This document shows positions 26,674 to 35,219 of a DNA stretch of 64,000 bases, piece after piece. Positions within the stretch are counted from its first letter, which is position 1. Each line of letters starts with the position of its first letter. This DNA comes from CAYSWV01 sp964434865 (GTDB lineage Bacteria > Cyanobacteriota > Cyanobacteriia > Thermostichales > Thermostichaceae): NCBI GenBank assembly GCA_964434865.1, contig CAYSWV010000025.1, positions 4,475 through 68,474 on the forward strand, in the 5' to 3' direction. The notes under the pieces were generated by a model. That model was not told the origin of the DNA. It did not search any database and saw only the letters and a program-made list of their open reading frames with translations. Both the position numbers and the translations under genes were made by a program.

Positions 26674-26719
26674 TGATGAACTAATTGTAATGGTTTTGGG
26701 TAATGGCTTAGGGGAGGTC

Positions 26720-27196
26720 ATGAATCATCTCAAACAGATCGCAAGTTTCTTGAGGCAACGCAGCCGAAATACAGCATTCTTGGAATCTCTGGAATGGTTT
26801 GAAGGGTTTATTTCAAAAATCTTATCCATTGCCATGATCATTCTGATCATAGCCATCCTGATTGATCTGATTCAGTTTTTGATCCATGGTTTATGGTCAG
26901 GGTCCAATTTTCTGGGTGCAACCCTAACTGAAATGTTTGGGGCCTTTCTCAGTGTGTTAATTGCTTTAGAACTATTGGAAAATATTACAGCCTATTTGCA
27001 AAAGCAATACTTTCAGATTGAACTCGTCATTGTGACGTCTCTGATTGCCGTGGCCCGAAAACTGGTTATTTTAGAACTGGATAAAGTGGAAGGTATTGAA
27101 CTGATTGGCTTGTCCCTATCCATCTTGGCATTATCCATAAGCTACTGGATTGTACGTAAAACCAATGACCTCAACGATACTCCACTTGATAAATAA
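26720..27196 (+). CDS. PsiE-like phosphate-starvation-inducible family membrane protein
   Basis: A 158-residue protein with four predicted helices, resembling the PsiE family (PF06146): FISKILSIAMIILIIAILID, then LSVLIALELLENITAYLQKQ and IELVIVTSLIAVARKLVILE. The function of the family is unknown; in E. coli it is phosphate-starvation controlled. The open frame begins at 26654 but GGGGAGG at 26711-26717 points to ATG 26720. It is followed 34 bp later by the photolyase gene on the same strand. Confidence 0.85.
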   Translation: MNHLKQIASFLRQRSRNTAFLESLEWFEGFISKILSIAMIILIIAILIDLIQFLIHGLWSGSNFLGATLTEMFGAFLSVLIALELLENITAYLQKQYFQIELVIVTSLIAVARKLVILELDKVEGIELIGLSLSILALSISYWIVRKTNDLNDTPLDK

Positions 27197-27230
27197 ACTT
27201 GTTCCACTTGCATGATTAGGATTCTCTAGC

Positions 27231-28670
27231 ATGGCTGTTTCTAACTCTGCGGATTCCACCGTCATTCTTTGGCATCGTCGAGATCTACGATTACATGACA
27301 ATGCTGCTCTGCAAGATGCTGTTGCACGAAAAGCGTGTGTTGTCCCTATTTTTATTATCGATCCTCTGATTCTCTCTCGTGAGGATACGGCCCCTGCTCG
27401 TGTCAGCTACTTGCTGGAGGCGCTCAGGGTATTACAAGAACGCTATGCTCAAGTCGGAGGATCCCTCATTATTCGCCAGGGCAATCCGGTCACGGTTTTA
27501 CCTCAGTTAGCGCAAGAAACACAGGCCAGCTTAGTTGTATGGAATCAAGATATTGAACCTTATGCGAGCCAACGGGATCAAGCCGTAGAAGCAGCTTTAG
27601 TTGAAGTGGGGATATCAGTTTTAACGTATCAAGATATGTTGTTGCATAGACCCGGGGAAATCTTGACTCAAAATGGCGATATTTACTCGGTCTACACTCC
27701 GTTTTGGCGTAACTGGAGCACAATGACGAAGCCAGCTCCTTTTGAAACTCCAACGCAAGTCCAAGCTCCTGATTCATCTATTGACTCATTGCCTATCCCC
27801 ACCCTAGAAGACTTAAATTTCAGTTGTGATCAGGCGTTACCGGCAGCTGGCGAACAAGTGGCTTTAGACCTCCTTGATCACTTTTGTGCGGGTCAAGCGA
27901 TCTTTGAGTATTCAGAACAACGCAACTTCCCAGCTCAACCTGGAACCTCCCAACTGAGTCCGCATTTACGATGGGGTACTTTGGGGATCCGGCAGGTGTG
28001 GCAGGCTACCTTAGAGGCCGAGGCGCAAGTTCGCAGTGATGAAGCGGCTGACAGTTTAACGACTTGGCGGCAGGAAATTGCTTGGCGGGAGTTTTATAAA
28101 CATGTCTTGGCTGCCTGGCCACGCTTAGAAACTCAGGCTTATCGTTCCAAGTATGATGATCTAGAATGGGATAACAACCCTGATCATTTTGAAGCTTGGT
28201 GTGCTGGCCTTACTGGCTACCCGATTGTAGATGCGGCTATGCGACAGTTAAACCAGACTGGTTGGATGCACAATCGCTGTCGGATGATCGTGGCTAGCTT
28301 TTTAACCAAAGATCTGTTGATTGACTGGCGTTGGGGTGAACGCTACTTTATGCAAAAACTGGTTGATGGTGATCTGGCTGCCAATAATGGTGGGTGGCAA
28401 TGGAGTGCAGGTGTTGGTACCGATCCTAAGCCTTTGCGTATTTTCAATCCTTCCACTCAAGCTGCCAAATTTGATCCTGAAGGAGAGTATATTCGCACTT
28501 ATGTTCCTGAGCTTTCAGGTGTAGATACCCCTGCTTTACTCGATGTCAGCACTTCAAAATCTGGAAAATGGGCCTTGGCTGAGCGGAAATCCTGTGGCTA
28601 TCCAGCCCCGATTGTTGATCATAAGCAGCAACAAAATGAGTTCAAACAACGTTATCAAGCTTGTCAATAA
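27231..28670 (+). CDS. phr: Deoxyribodipyrimidine photolyase, class I (CPD)
   Basis: Light-driven flavoenzyme that splits cyclobutane pyrimidine dimers. The N-terminal antenna domain starts TVILWHRRDLRLHDNAALQ; the FAD domain has TSQLSPHLRWGTLGIRQVW, the Trp/Glu substrate region WRQEIAWREFYKHVLAAWPR and the FAD-contact stretch WMHNRCRMIVASFLTKDLLI with NNGGWQWSAGVGTDPKPLRI. At 479 residues it matches the 8-HDF-type cyanobacterial enzymes. A second family member, cry-DASH, lies at 42208. Confidence 0.96.
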   Translation: MAVSNSADSTVILWHRRDLRLHDNAALQDAVARKACVVPIFIIDPLILSREDTAPARVSYLLEALRVLQERYAQVGGSLIIRQGNPVTVLPQLAQETQASLVVWNQDIEPYASQRDQAVEAALVEVGISVLTYQDMLLHRPGEILTQNGDIYSVYTPFWRNWSTMTKPAPFETPTQVQAPDSSIDSLPIPTLEDLNFSCDQALPAAGEQVALDLLDHFCAGQAIFEYSEQRNFPAQPGTSQLSPHLRWGTLGIRQVWQATLEAEAQVRSDEAADSLTTWRQEIAWREFYKHVLAAWPRLETQAYRSKYDDLEWDNNPDHFEAWCAGLTGYPIVDAAMRQLNQTGWMHNRCRMIVASFLTKDLLIDWRWGERYFMQKLVDGDLAANNGGWQWSAGVGTDPKPLRIFNPSTQAAKFDPEGEYIRTYVPELSGVDTPALLDVSTSKSGKWALAERKSCGYPAPIVDHKQQQNEFKQRYQACQ

Positions 28671-29009
28671 TTCGATAGACTAGTTCGTAATTCTTCTAGT
28701 GATTAGTATGCATATACGGATTAGACTACGAAGATCTTAGTGAACCTGATCATCAACAGATGAGTTTAGAAGAAGCACAAGAGATACTAACGTCTTGTCA
28801 GCCTAAAACATTAAAACAGTAACTACTCAATCTGAAGCTGAAGCAGTTAAACAGTTACTAGAAGATGTTGAGGTTCAGGTTATCATTTGGCGATCCTAGT
28901 CTTAAACCTCGCTTGATCCAAGTTATGGTGCGAATCAGTTATAGTGCAGATAAGTCAATTGTATTCCTAATAGTGTGACTCATTGCTCTATCGTTTCCCA
29001 TGGGTATCT
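28671..29009. other. Intergenic region with a broken reading frame
   Basis: About 340 bp between phr and the second patatin gene; it is explained in part by the frameshifted remnant at 28724-28899. No other gene or RNA is seen. Confidence 0.4.
28724..28899 (+). pseudogene. Small ORF broken by one frameshift in an A-run
   Basis: One frame reads DYEDLSEPDHQQMSLEEA and ends CQPKTLKQ-stop; the next frame continues TTQSEAEAVKQLLEDVEVQ and stops at 28899. Adding one A in the TTAAAACAGT stretch at 28811-28820 joins the two into one acidic, helical polypeptide of about 58 residues. No start codon is certain and no family is recognised. It could be a real small gene with an indel error or a relic. 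Confidence 0.3.
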
Positions 29010-30038
29010 ATGTCTTTAAAGTCAGCTATTTTATTTAATGGTGCTGCTGCCCACATTGCTCAAGAAGTTGGGATGTTAGATCTCTTGCTTGGTCATGTTC
29101 CAGGTGTTCCAGGTGTAGGCCTCAATATTCAGGAAGATGTCCAGTTTATTGGGGGGCTGAGTTCGGGAGCACTCATGACTTTTGTCGTCAATGCAGCTTT
29201 TTGTGAAGATCCTATTTTGTCATGGGATGAATTCAAAGATACTATCCTTTTTCCTTTAACAACAGAACAGGTTTATACAGGGGAAACTTTACCGCTCGAT
29301 ACAACACCGCTTGAGGCTCTCCTAACAGAAATCACAAAAAAAGTTAATTATCATACCCTTCAAGATTTGCCTTTTGATAGTGCTATTTTGACATTAGCAA
29401 TACGAAATACTAGAACTGTCTGGCTTACGAATATTGCAAGAGTTGCTGATAAACTTCCCAGAACTATACTTCATGTTTATGAGAGTATTAGAAAACATCA
29501 GCTCAATCTGGAGTTGGTCTCTGCCCTGATGTCTTCTACAGCTATTCCAATCGTCTTCCCACCCCACAAACTCTTCTATAGAGAAAGCAGGGCTAGTCAT
29601 CCTATTAGACGAATCAACCACCAACCTGCCTATTTTTGGGACGGGGGAACCTTAGGAGTCTTCAATCGCTTCCAAGAGTTTTTCAAGGTATATAATCAAA
29701 AATTTGATAAGATTTTCTTTATTTCTCCAAACTTTACGAGCAGCGAAGAAGAGGCCTATAAACTGATTGATGAAAAACACCCAATATTTGAAACTGAAAC
29801 TATTGACTCTCAATTCATTGTATACCAACCTACACAGGAATTTCTTCAGCAACTCAAAGAATATAATGCAGATGGCCATCTAGCTAATGAGATTTTTGTC
29901 AGTAGGCCAGATGTTACTGGTTATAATCCGCTCGACTTTGATCAAGAGAAAGATCAGTATGATGACACCATTCGTTGGGGACAAAACCACTCCAATCAGA
30001 TCGCAATCAACCTTAACAATATTGATGATCTTGATTAA
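29010..30038 (+). CDS. Patatin-like phospholipase family protein
   Basis: A 342-residue predicted acyl hydrolase. The oxyanion region is diverged (SLKSAILFNGAAAHIAQEVG), the nucleophile elbow is GGLSSGALM (G-x-S-x-G) and the catalytic Asp is in FWDGGTLGVFNRF. This is a different subfamily from the patatin at 6042. The frame opens at a TTG (28983), but ATG 29010 starts directly at the conserved first strand. It converges with the MFS gene (36 bp between stops). Confidence 0.85.
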   Translation: MSLKSAILFNGAAAHIAQEVGMLDLLLGHVPGVPGVGLNIQEDVQFIGGLSSGALMTFVVNAAFCEDPILSWDEFKDTILFPLTTEQVYTGETLPLDTTPLEALLTEITKKVNYHTLQDLPFDSAILTLAIRNTRTVWLTNIARVADKLPRTILHVYESIRKHQLNLELVSALMSSTAIPIVFPPHKLFYRESRASHPIRRINHQPAYFWDGGTLGVFNRFQEFFKVYNQKFDKIFFISPNFTSSEEEAYKLIDEKHPIFETETIDSQFIVYQPTQEFLQQLKEYNADGHLANEIFVSRPDVTGYNPLDFDQEKDQYDDTIRWGQNHSNQIAINLNNIDDLD

Positions 30039-30073
30039 TGACCTAAGGGTTTGAAGCCAAAAGGATCTAGCTC

Positions 30074-31306
30074 CTAGTAGCGACTCCCATCAGGATTGGA
30101 TGGAGTGGGTTCGGATAGACTGAATGCATAGCCTGCCGTCATTAAAGTTAAGACTCCTGTGATCCACAAAGGTGCTTTGTAACCTAATTCTACTAAGAGT
30201 CCAGCAACAGCAGGTCCAAAAGCATTAGCTATGCTCAAATAGGAGGCATTAATACCTAAAACTTCCCCTTGTTGGTGTTTGCGGCTTTTTAGGGAAATGA
30301 GAGCGTTGATCAAAGGTAATGGAAATGAATTCACGACACCAAACACACCCATGATCAGGGTAAAGGCCCACAGATTAGGAAAGGTAGGTAACAGTAAAAA
30401 TAAGATCCCGCGCAGCATAATTGATGTGGCTAAGATCATCACTAGGCTGAAGTGCTTTTTAAGCTGTTTAAACCCAAATACCTGGGAGAGAAATCCCAAA
30501 ATCCCAATCAGGGCAAAGTAAATAGCTAGGGTTTTAGCATCTTGGTTTAGAACGTTTAGAAAAAAGGGTTGAAAGGCAAAGGTAAAGATTGTAAAGGTAA
30601 ACCCACTTAGGAAGGTAAGGCCATACAACCTACCATAGAGAGGATCTCCAATAGCTTTAATTGTTTTTGAAATCCCTAGCTCTGGTTTTGAAGTTGATGA
30701 GGAATCCATCTCAGGACTTGAGTTAGTATGGGTTTCAGGTACAGCAATGATGGTCAGACCTGTAGCTAGTAACGCAATTCCCGCTGAGACCAAAAAGCTC
30801 ATCCCTAACGATGAAATGCCAGGAATAGGAGGTAACGTTTGAGCCAAAAAACTGAGCGCGGGCCCCACTACAAACCCGAGACGAAACGTTGCATCAAAAA
30901 TGCCAAAGGCGACTGGACGTTGATCTGAATCTGTCATATCACTGATGATGGCTCGGGCAATTGAAGTATTACCCCCAGTTAATCCATCAAAGATCCGAGC
31001 TACATACAACAACCAGGCAAACGGTGTGAGGGCAGCCAGACTATTGGAAGCAACAGTCCCTAATAGACTCAAAATTAGTACAGGTTTGCGACCTAGCTGG
31101 TCAGAGAAGCGCCCCAGTACTGGCGTACCCATAAATTGAGAGGCTGCGTATGACGTTGTCAGTAGACTGGCTTGAAAATCAGACAAGTTAAAGGCCTGAG
31201 CATAGGGATAGAGGATCGGAATAATAATCGTGAAGCTAACAGCATTTATAAAACCAACAGAGGCAATGATCCAAAATTTCAAGGGAAGCTGCGAGTTAGA
31301 TAGCAT
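30074..31306 (-). CDS. MFS transporter (drug:H+ antiporter-like)
   Basis: Twelve hydrophobic segments over 410 residues. The loop 2-3 signature is GRFSDQLGRKPVLILSLLG, and the helix 5 region has GPALSFLAQTLPP. The layout resembles TetA/Bcr-like exporters; the substrate is unknown. Start ATG 31306 (MLSNSQLPLKFW) is preferred over the upstream non-ATG codon. No regulator is adjacent. Confidence 0.9.
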   Translation of the reverse strand: MLSNSQLPLKFWIIASVGFINAVSFTIIIPILYPYAQAFNLSDFQASLLTTSYAASQFMGTPVLGRFSDQLGRKPVLILSLLGTVASNSLAALTPFAWLLYVARIFDGLTGGNTSIARAIISDMTDSDQRPVAFGIFDATFRLGFVVGPALSFLAQTLPPIPGISSLGMSFLVSAGIALLATGLTIIAVPETHTNSSPEMDSSSTSKPELGISKTIKAIGDPLYGRLYGLTFLSGFTFTIFTFAFQPFFLNVLNQDAKTLAIYFALIGILGFLSQVFGFKQLKKHFSLVMILATSIMLRGILFLLLPTFPNLWAFTLIMGVFGVVNSFPLPLINALISLKSRKHQQGEVLGINASYLSIANAFGPAVAGLLVELGYKAPLWITGVLTLMTAGYAFSLSEPTPSNPDGSRY

Positions 31307-31488
31307 GCAGTGAACCAATTTTACTTTTACATCGATAGTGCCAGTATATTGGGTCTAATGGATTGGGTAACTCACCCATCGATGGGCTTGGATTAGGTCT
31401 ACTAGCGCAAAGGTACGCGGATCATCATTCGGACAGTAGCCCAAGCAACTCTGGCAAAGCGGGTCAGTAAGGTATCAGAATGATAGGG

Positions 31489-32778
31489 CTAGCGTCCCTG
31501 TTGATTTTTACGAGGTTTTGACCAAGTTTTTAAGGCAAGAGCGTTGAGAAGTGCACTCATACCTCCCATCATCATTGACAACCAAAGGGGGCCTTGCAGT
31601 AATCTAACTATCCAGAAACCCAGAAGTGAACTCCCTGCAAAGGTGCCTAAACCAACACACAAACCTACCAAAGTCTTGAAGTGGATAGAAAACCACCACT
31701 CTATAGGCCTTGAGCGGGATCGGTCTGGTAAGGTGGGGATCTGATGCTCACCCGTAGTCATGCGTTTTTGATCTAATTTTTGATTTAAAGGATGGCGTTT
31801 GACCATTTTAGGTAAGATTGATGCCCCACTAGTATCCACTTGCCAGCGAGGTATTGAAGGTTCTATCAAAGGGGAGGGTAGGGCTAATTTAGGTTCACAC
31901 AAAGCTTTCAAAACTTCATGGGCAGTGCTATAGCGATCTTCTAAGTTAACACTCAGCATTTTGAGTAAAATCAATTCAAATTCAGCAGAAAGCTGAAGCT
32001 GGTGACTCCAAGTCCAAATCTTCAAGTCAGGATCATAGTAAGTTGTGGGTGACTTGCCAGTGAGTAGATACAGACTGGTGGCGCCTAAGGCATAAATATC
32101 ACTGGCCGGTCCGCTCGTTTGTCCAGCCATTTGCTCAGGTGGCGAATAACCAACAGAACGAATGGGAGGTTCACAAGTTAGATTGGAGCCAGATCGAAAT
32201 TCAGTCACAGCCCCAAAATCAATCAGGACTAGTCGTTGATCTGATTGACGACGAATGAGATTGGTCGGTTTGATATCTCGATGAACCGTGTGATGGCTAT
32301 GAACATAATTTAAAATGAGCAGAATATCTTGCAGGACTTGTTTCACCTCTGTTTCAGTCATAGGACCCTTGAGCTGCAATTCTTGAGCTAGAGTCTCGCC
32401 CTCAATAAACTCCTGAACAAGGTAGTAGCGATTGGCCTCTTGAAAGTGGGCAAATAAAGTCGGGATTTGAGAGTGTTGCCCCAGTTTTTCTAATACTTTG
32501 GCCTCTCGATTAAAGAGATTAAGTGAAAATTGGGCAATTCGGGGAGACGCGACAGGAGGTTGCAACTGCTTGATCACGCACCAAGGATGTGAAGGTAAAT
32601 CTTGATCTTTGACCAAAAAAGTTGCTCCAAATCCCCCCTGACCAATGCGTTTAAAGGCTCGATAACGATCTCTGACCAATAATGATGCACCGCATGATTT
32701 ACATTTTAAGGCCTTAGCCAGGTTTAGAGGTTGAGGACATCTTGGGTTTAAACAATAACACTGGATTCGCTCTTGCAT
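31489..32778 (-). CDS. Serine/threonine protein kinase with N-terminal zinc ribbon
   Basis: Hanks-type kinase of 429 residues typical of cyanobacteria. An N-terminal ribbon (CYCLNPRCPQPLN...CKSCG) precedes the kinase domain: glycine loop KRIGQGGFGATFLV, ATP lysine in WCVIKQL, catalytic loop HTVHRDIKPTNLI, and metal-binding Asp in VLIDFGAVTEF (DFG). After the kinase core a polar ~70-residue linker leads to two C-terminal hydrophobic helices (about residues 365-415), so the domain is membrane-anchored at its C-terminus. A triple 12-bp repeat sits 33 bp upstream of the start. Confidence 0.93.
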   Translation of the reverse strand: MQERIQCYCLNPRCPQPLNLAKALKCKSCGASLLVRDRYRAFKRIGQGGFGATFLVKDQDLPSHPWCVIKQLQPPVASPRIAQFSLNLFNREAKVLEKLGQHSQIPTLFAHFQEANRYYLVQEFIEGETLAQELQLKGPMTETEVKQVLQDILLILNYVHSHHTVHRDIKPTNLIRRQSDQRLVLIDFGAVTEFRSGSNLTCEPPIRSVGYSPPEQMAGQTSGPASDIYALGATSLYLLTGKSPTTYYDPDLKIWTWSHQLQLSAEFELILLKMLSVNLEDRYSTAHEVLKALCEPKLALPSPLIEPSIPRWQVDTSGASILPKMVKRHPLNQKLDQKRMTTGEHQIPTLPDRSRSRPIEWWFSIHFKTLVGLCVGLGTFAGSSLLGFWIVRLLQGPLWLSMMMGGMSALLNALALKTWSKPRKNQQGR

Positions 32779-32810
32779 AGCTTTTCCTTTGTTAGCCTGA
32801 TGCTTTAGCT

Positions 32811-32846
32811 ATCGTTATATCAATCGTTATATCAACCGTTATATCA
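32811..32846. repeat. Three tandem copies of a 12-bp unit
   Basis: ATCGTTATATCA, ATCGTTATATCA and ACCGTTATATCA in a row, 33 bp upstream of the kinase start. Could be a promoter-proximal binding array or a slippage product. Confidence 0.92.
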
Positions 32847-32933
32847 ATTGAGACGGGATTGAGGTGCTCACAGATCACAACTATGAGGTGATCGAATCGC
32901 TGAGCTGAAAATCTAGTTGAGGGATCATTGCTC

Positions 32934-32961
32934 TGCTGAATGTACAGTGCTGAATGTACTG
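32934..32961. repeat. 14-bp tandem duplication
   Basis: TGCTGAATGTACAG followed by TGCTGAATGTACTG. Confidence 0.88.
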
Positions 32962-33118
32962 GCTAAGTCTTTAGAAGCATCTGAGAATAGCTAGAGAAAC
33001 TTTAACATCACTCAGAGAAAATAAAGTAGGTCAGATGGCAATCATCATGTTGTGTTTGACTAATTCTAAATTACTGATAGTATTTGATATCTGAGAATGG
33101 TGACCTTAGCTCATGTAG

Positions 33119-33925
33119 TCAGATTAATGACCTTACTTGCCACCGTTGGCGATAAGCTTCAAATAGTAAGAGAGCTCCGGTAACACCCACATTTAAGGAC
33201 TCGACACCTGTAGCCATAGGAATGTGAATAGTACCATTAGCTTGCTGAATCATGGGTTGACTTAACCCGGCACCTTCATTGCCCAAGATAAAGACCGTGG
33301 GTTTACACAAGTCATAGTCCCACATAGCAGTTCTAGCCTCTGTTCTTTGAGGTAAGGTAGCCGCTAAAACTTGAATCTGATGTTGCTGGCATCGGGTTAG
33401 CCATTGGGGCAGGTCTTGAACCACCTGGGGAGATAGGCGGAACCATTGACCTGCTGAAGCTCGAAGCACTTTAGGATGTTCAGGATCAACACTATCGGAG
33501 GTTACCCAGATGGCATCAGCTCCAGCCGCAGCCCCTGAACGAATCAATGAACCTAAGTTTCCTGGATCTTGTAAGGTTTCTACAGCTAGGGCCAACTGGC
33601 ATTGGGGTACCGCAGGTTGCTCCAGGTGATGGCCTACAGCAATGACACCATCTGGGGTCTCTGTCGTAGCTAATGATATTAATACAGCTTCAGTAACCGG
33701 TTGAATCCGCACCTGCCGTGGGACTGGATCGAGTAGTCCAGGATGATGCTCTAGCCAGGTGGGGGTGTGGCAAATGGCTGATAACGGCCACTGATTGGCT
33801 AAAGCTTCTTGAACTAAGTGAGTTCCTTCAATAAGAAAAGCAGACTGTTCCCTACGGCCCTTGGTCTGATGTAAGCGACGTAATTGTCGAATCCAGTCAT
33901 TCTTAGAACTCGTGAGGAGCATCAA
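33119..33925 (-). CDS. SpoU (TrmH/RlmB family) rRNA/tRNA 2'-O-methyltransferase
   Basis: SPOUT-fold methyltransferase of 268 residues. Motif 1 is VETLQDPGNLGSLIRSGAAA, motif 2 VFILGNEGAGLS and motif 3 IHIPMATGVESLNVGVTGAL. An N-terminal substrate-binding domain (WIRQLRRLHQTKGRREQSAF) is present. Target nucleotide unknown. It starts 9 bp after the stop of the MTHFR gene, so the two are cotranscribed. Two further SPOUT enzymes occur at 44321 and 45801. Confidence 0.92.
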   Translation of the reverse strand: MMLLTSSKNDWIRQLRRLHQTKGRREQSAFLIEGTHLVQEALANQWPLSAICHTPTWLEHHPGLLDPVPRQVRIQPVTEAVLISLATTETPDGVIAVGHHLEQPAVPQCQLALAVETLQDPGNLGSLIRSGAAAGADAIWVTSDSVDPEHPKVLRASAGQWFRLSPQVVQDLPQWLTRCQQHQIQVLAATLPQRTEARTAMWDYDLCKPTVFILGNEGAGLSQPMIQQANGTIHIPMATGVESLNVGVTGALLLFEAYRQRWQVRSLI

Positions 33926-33934
33926 GATCTCAAA

Positions 33935-34912
33935 CTAATGAACGTGAACAGCTGAAACGCCAGCTAGATCAAGAATATCTGGGATCCGTTCCTCTGTTTT
34001 AATAGCCATCAGATGTACACCTTGACAAATCTGTTGTGCTTGTTGAACTTGTTCAGCGGCAATGCGAATACCTTCTTCCAAAGGATGGGGGGCTTCATCT
34101 AATCGCTGAATAATGGCATCTGGAATTTTGACTCCAGGGAGATGCTTGTTAATAAATTGGGCAGCTTTGGCTGACTTGAGCAGAAAAATACCAGCCAGGA
34201 TAGGTTTTCCCGCCTCATGGCCTAATTCATCCATAAACCAAGCCATCCGATCAAAGTCTGTGATCAACTGAGTCTGAAAAAACTTGGCTCCCATGGTTAC
34301 CTTTTTTTGAAAGCGCCGCTTGAGACCTGACACACTGGGACACTGGGGATCTACAGCTGCTCCAACAAAAAGCTGAGTTTTTTGATCAGGTAACTTTTTA
34401 CCGTTGCAATCCTGTCCCTGGTTTAAATTTCGAGTGAGCTGTAGTAGTCGTACACTTTCATATTCAAAAACGGACTTAGCATCAGCACAATCTCCAGCCT
34501 TAAGGGGATCCCCTGTTAGAACCAGTACATTTTTAATACCTAGAGCAGAAGCCCCCATCAGATCGCCTTGAAGGGCGAGGCGGTTACGATCTCGACAGGC
34601 TAATTGAAAAACAGGTTCGATTCCGACTTGCATGAGTAAAACAGCCGCCGCTAGCGGGCTCATGCGGGCCACAGCTCGATTAGAATCAGTGACGTTAACA
34701 GCATGGACTCGTCCTTTCAGAGCCTCAGCTTGGACCAACATATGGCTCGGATCTCCCCCTTTGGGCGGTGTCACCTCAGCTGTGATCAGAAAATCACCTC
34801 GATGAACTGCCGTTTCGAAGGCTGATGCTCCAGGGCAGGTAGAGGTTGGTAAGGTGGTGGACAGGTTGGAAGACCGAGTCAATGTAGTTTGAATAGTCAC
34901 GATTCTTAACAA
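33935..34912 (-). CDS. Methylenetetrahydrofolate reductase family protein
   Basis: FAD-dependent TIM-barrel enzyme related to MetF, which makes 5-methyl-THF for methionine synthesis. Visible family marks: ITAEVTPPKGGD near the N-terminus, HAVNVTDSNRAVARMSPLA, VLVLTGDPLKAGD, the Gln of FFQTQLITDFDR and GIFLLKSAKAAQFINKH. The 325-residue length fits the cyanobacterial/methylotroph variant, in which the electron donor may not be NADH. The N-terminal ~25 residues are Thr/Ser-rich and may be an over-extension. It is first gene of a pair with the SpoU methyltransferase. Confidence 0.9.
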   Translation of the reverse strand: MLRIVTIQTTLTRSSNLSTTLPTSTCPGASAFETAVHRGDFLITAEVTPPKGGDPSHMLVQAEALKGRVHAVNVTDSNRAVARMSPLAAAVLLMQVGIEPVFQLACRDRNRLALQGDLMGASALGIKNVLVLTGDPLKAGDCADAKSVFEYESVRLLQLTRNLNQGQDCNGKKLPDQKTQLFVGAAVDPQCPSVSGLKRRFQKKVTMGAKFFQTQLITDFDRMAWFMDELGHEAGKPILAGIFLLKSAKAAQFINKHLPGVKIPDAIIQRLDEAPHPLEEGIRIAAEQVQQAQQICQGVHLMAIKTEERIPDILDLAGVSAVHVH

Positions 34913-35219
34913 TAGTTATGTTAGCTGTTGTACTATTAATATCATGTGATGGGTCGAAGGTCTAATGCCCCTGTTGTTGCTAGCTCTGGTTAACTCCAGG
35001 TAGCTAATCTAACTATCGCTTTACTAGTCCAGACGATCTCTAGTTCAAACTGATCCAACTATCAAGTAACTCAACTGTAAACAATTGAGCTTCAGTTTCA
35101 ACTACGATCTTGTCGACTACCTTGAGGCTAATCCCTCATGCGAGCTTCTCTCGTTGATCTGGCCCTGGGTTGACCCTGTTATGGGTCTGAGAAGGCTACA
35201 GCCTGGCCATCGTTTAGTT
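34913..35219. other. Intergenic region
   Basis: About 307 bp between two minus-strand genes, rich in GATC. No gene, terminator or known RNA recognised. Confidence 0.4.

Larger units (their letters stand above)
32779..33118. other. Intergenic region upstream of the kinase
   Basis: About 340 bp containing two separate tandem duplications (32811-32846 and 32934-32961); no gene seen. Confidence 0.5.

Noticed and set aside
31380..31488. A Cys-rich frame on the minus strand after the kinase stop (CQSCLGYCPNDDPRTFALVD)
   Set aside because: It has no start codon or ribosome binding site, and lies directly after a complete kinase gene; no related family recognised, so not called as a gene.
34610..34640. 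A tRNA-like T-loop string GGTTCGATTCC
   Set aside because: It lies inside the conserved methylenetetrahydrofolate reductase coding sequence and has no cloverleaf around it.
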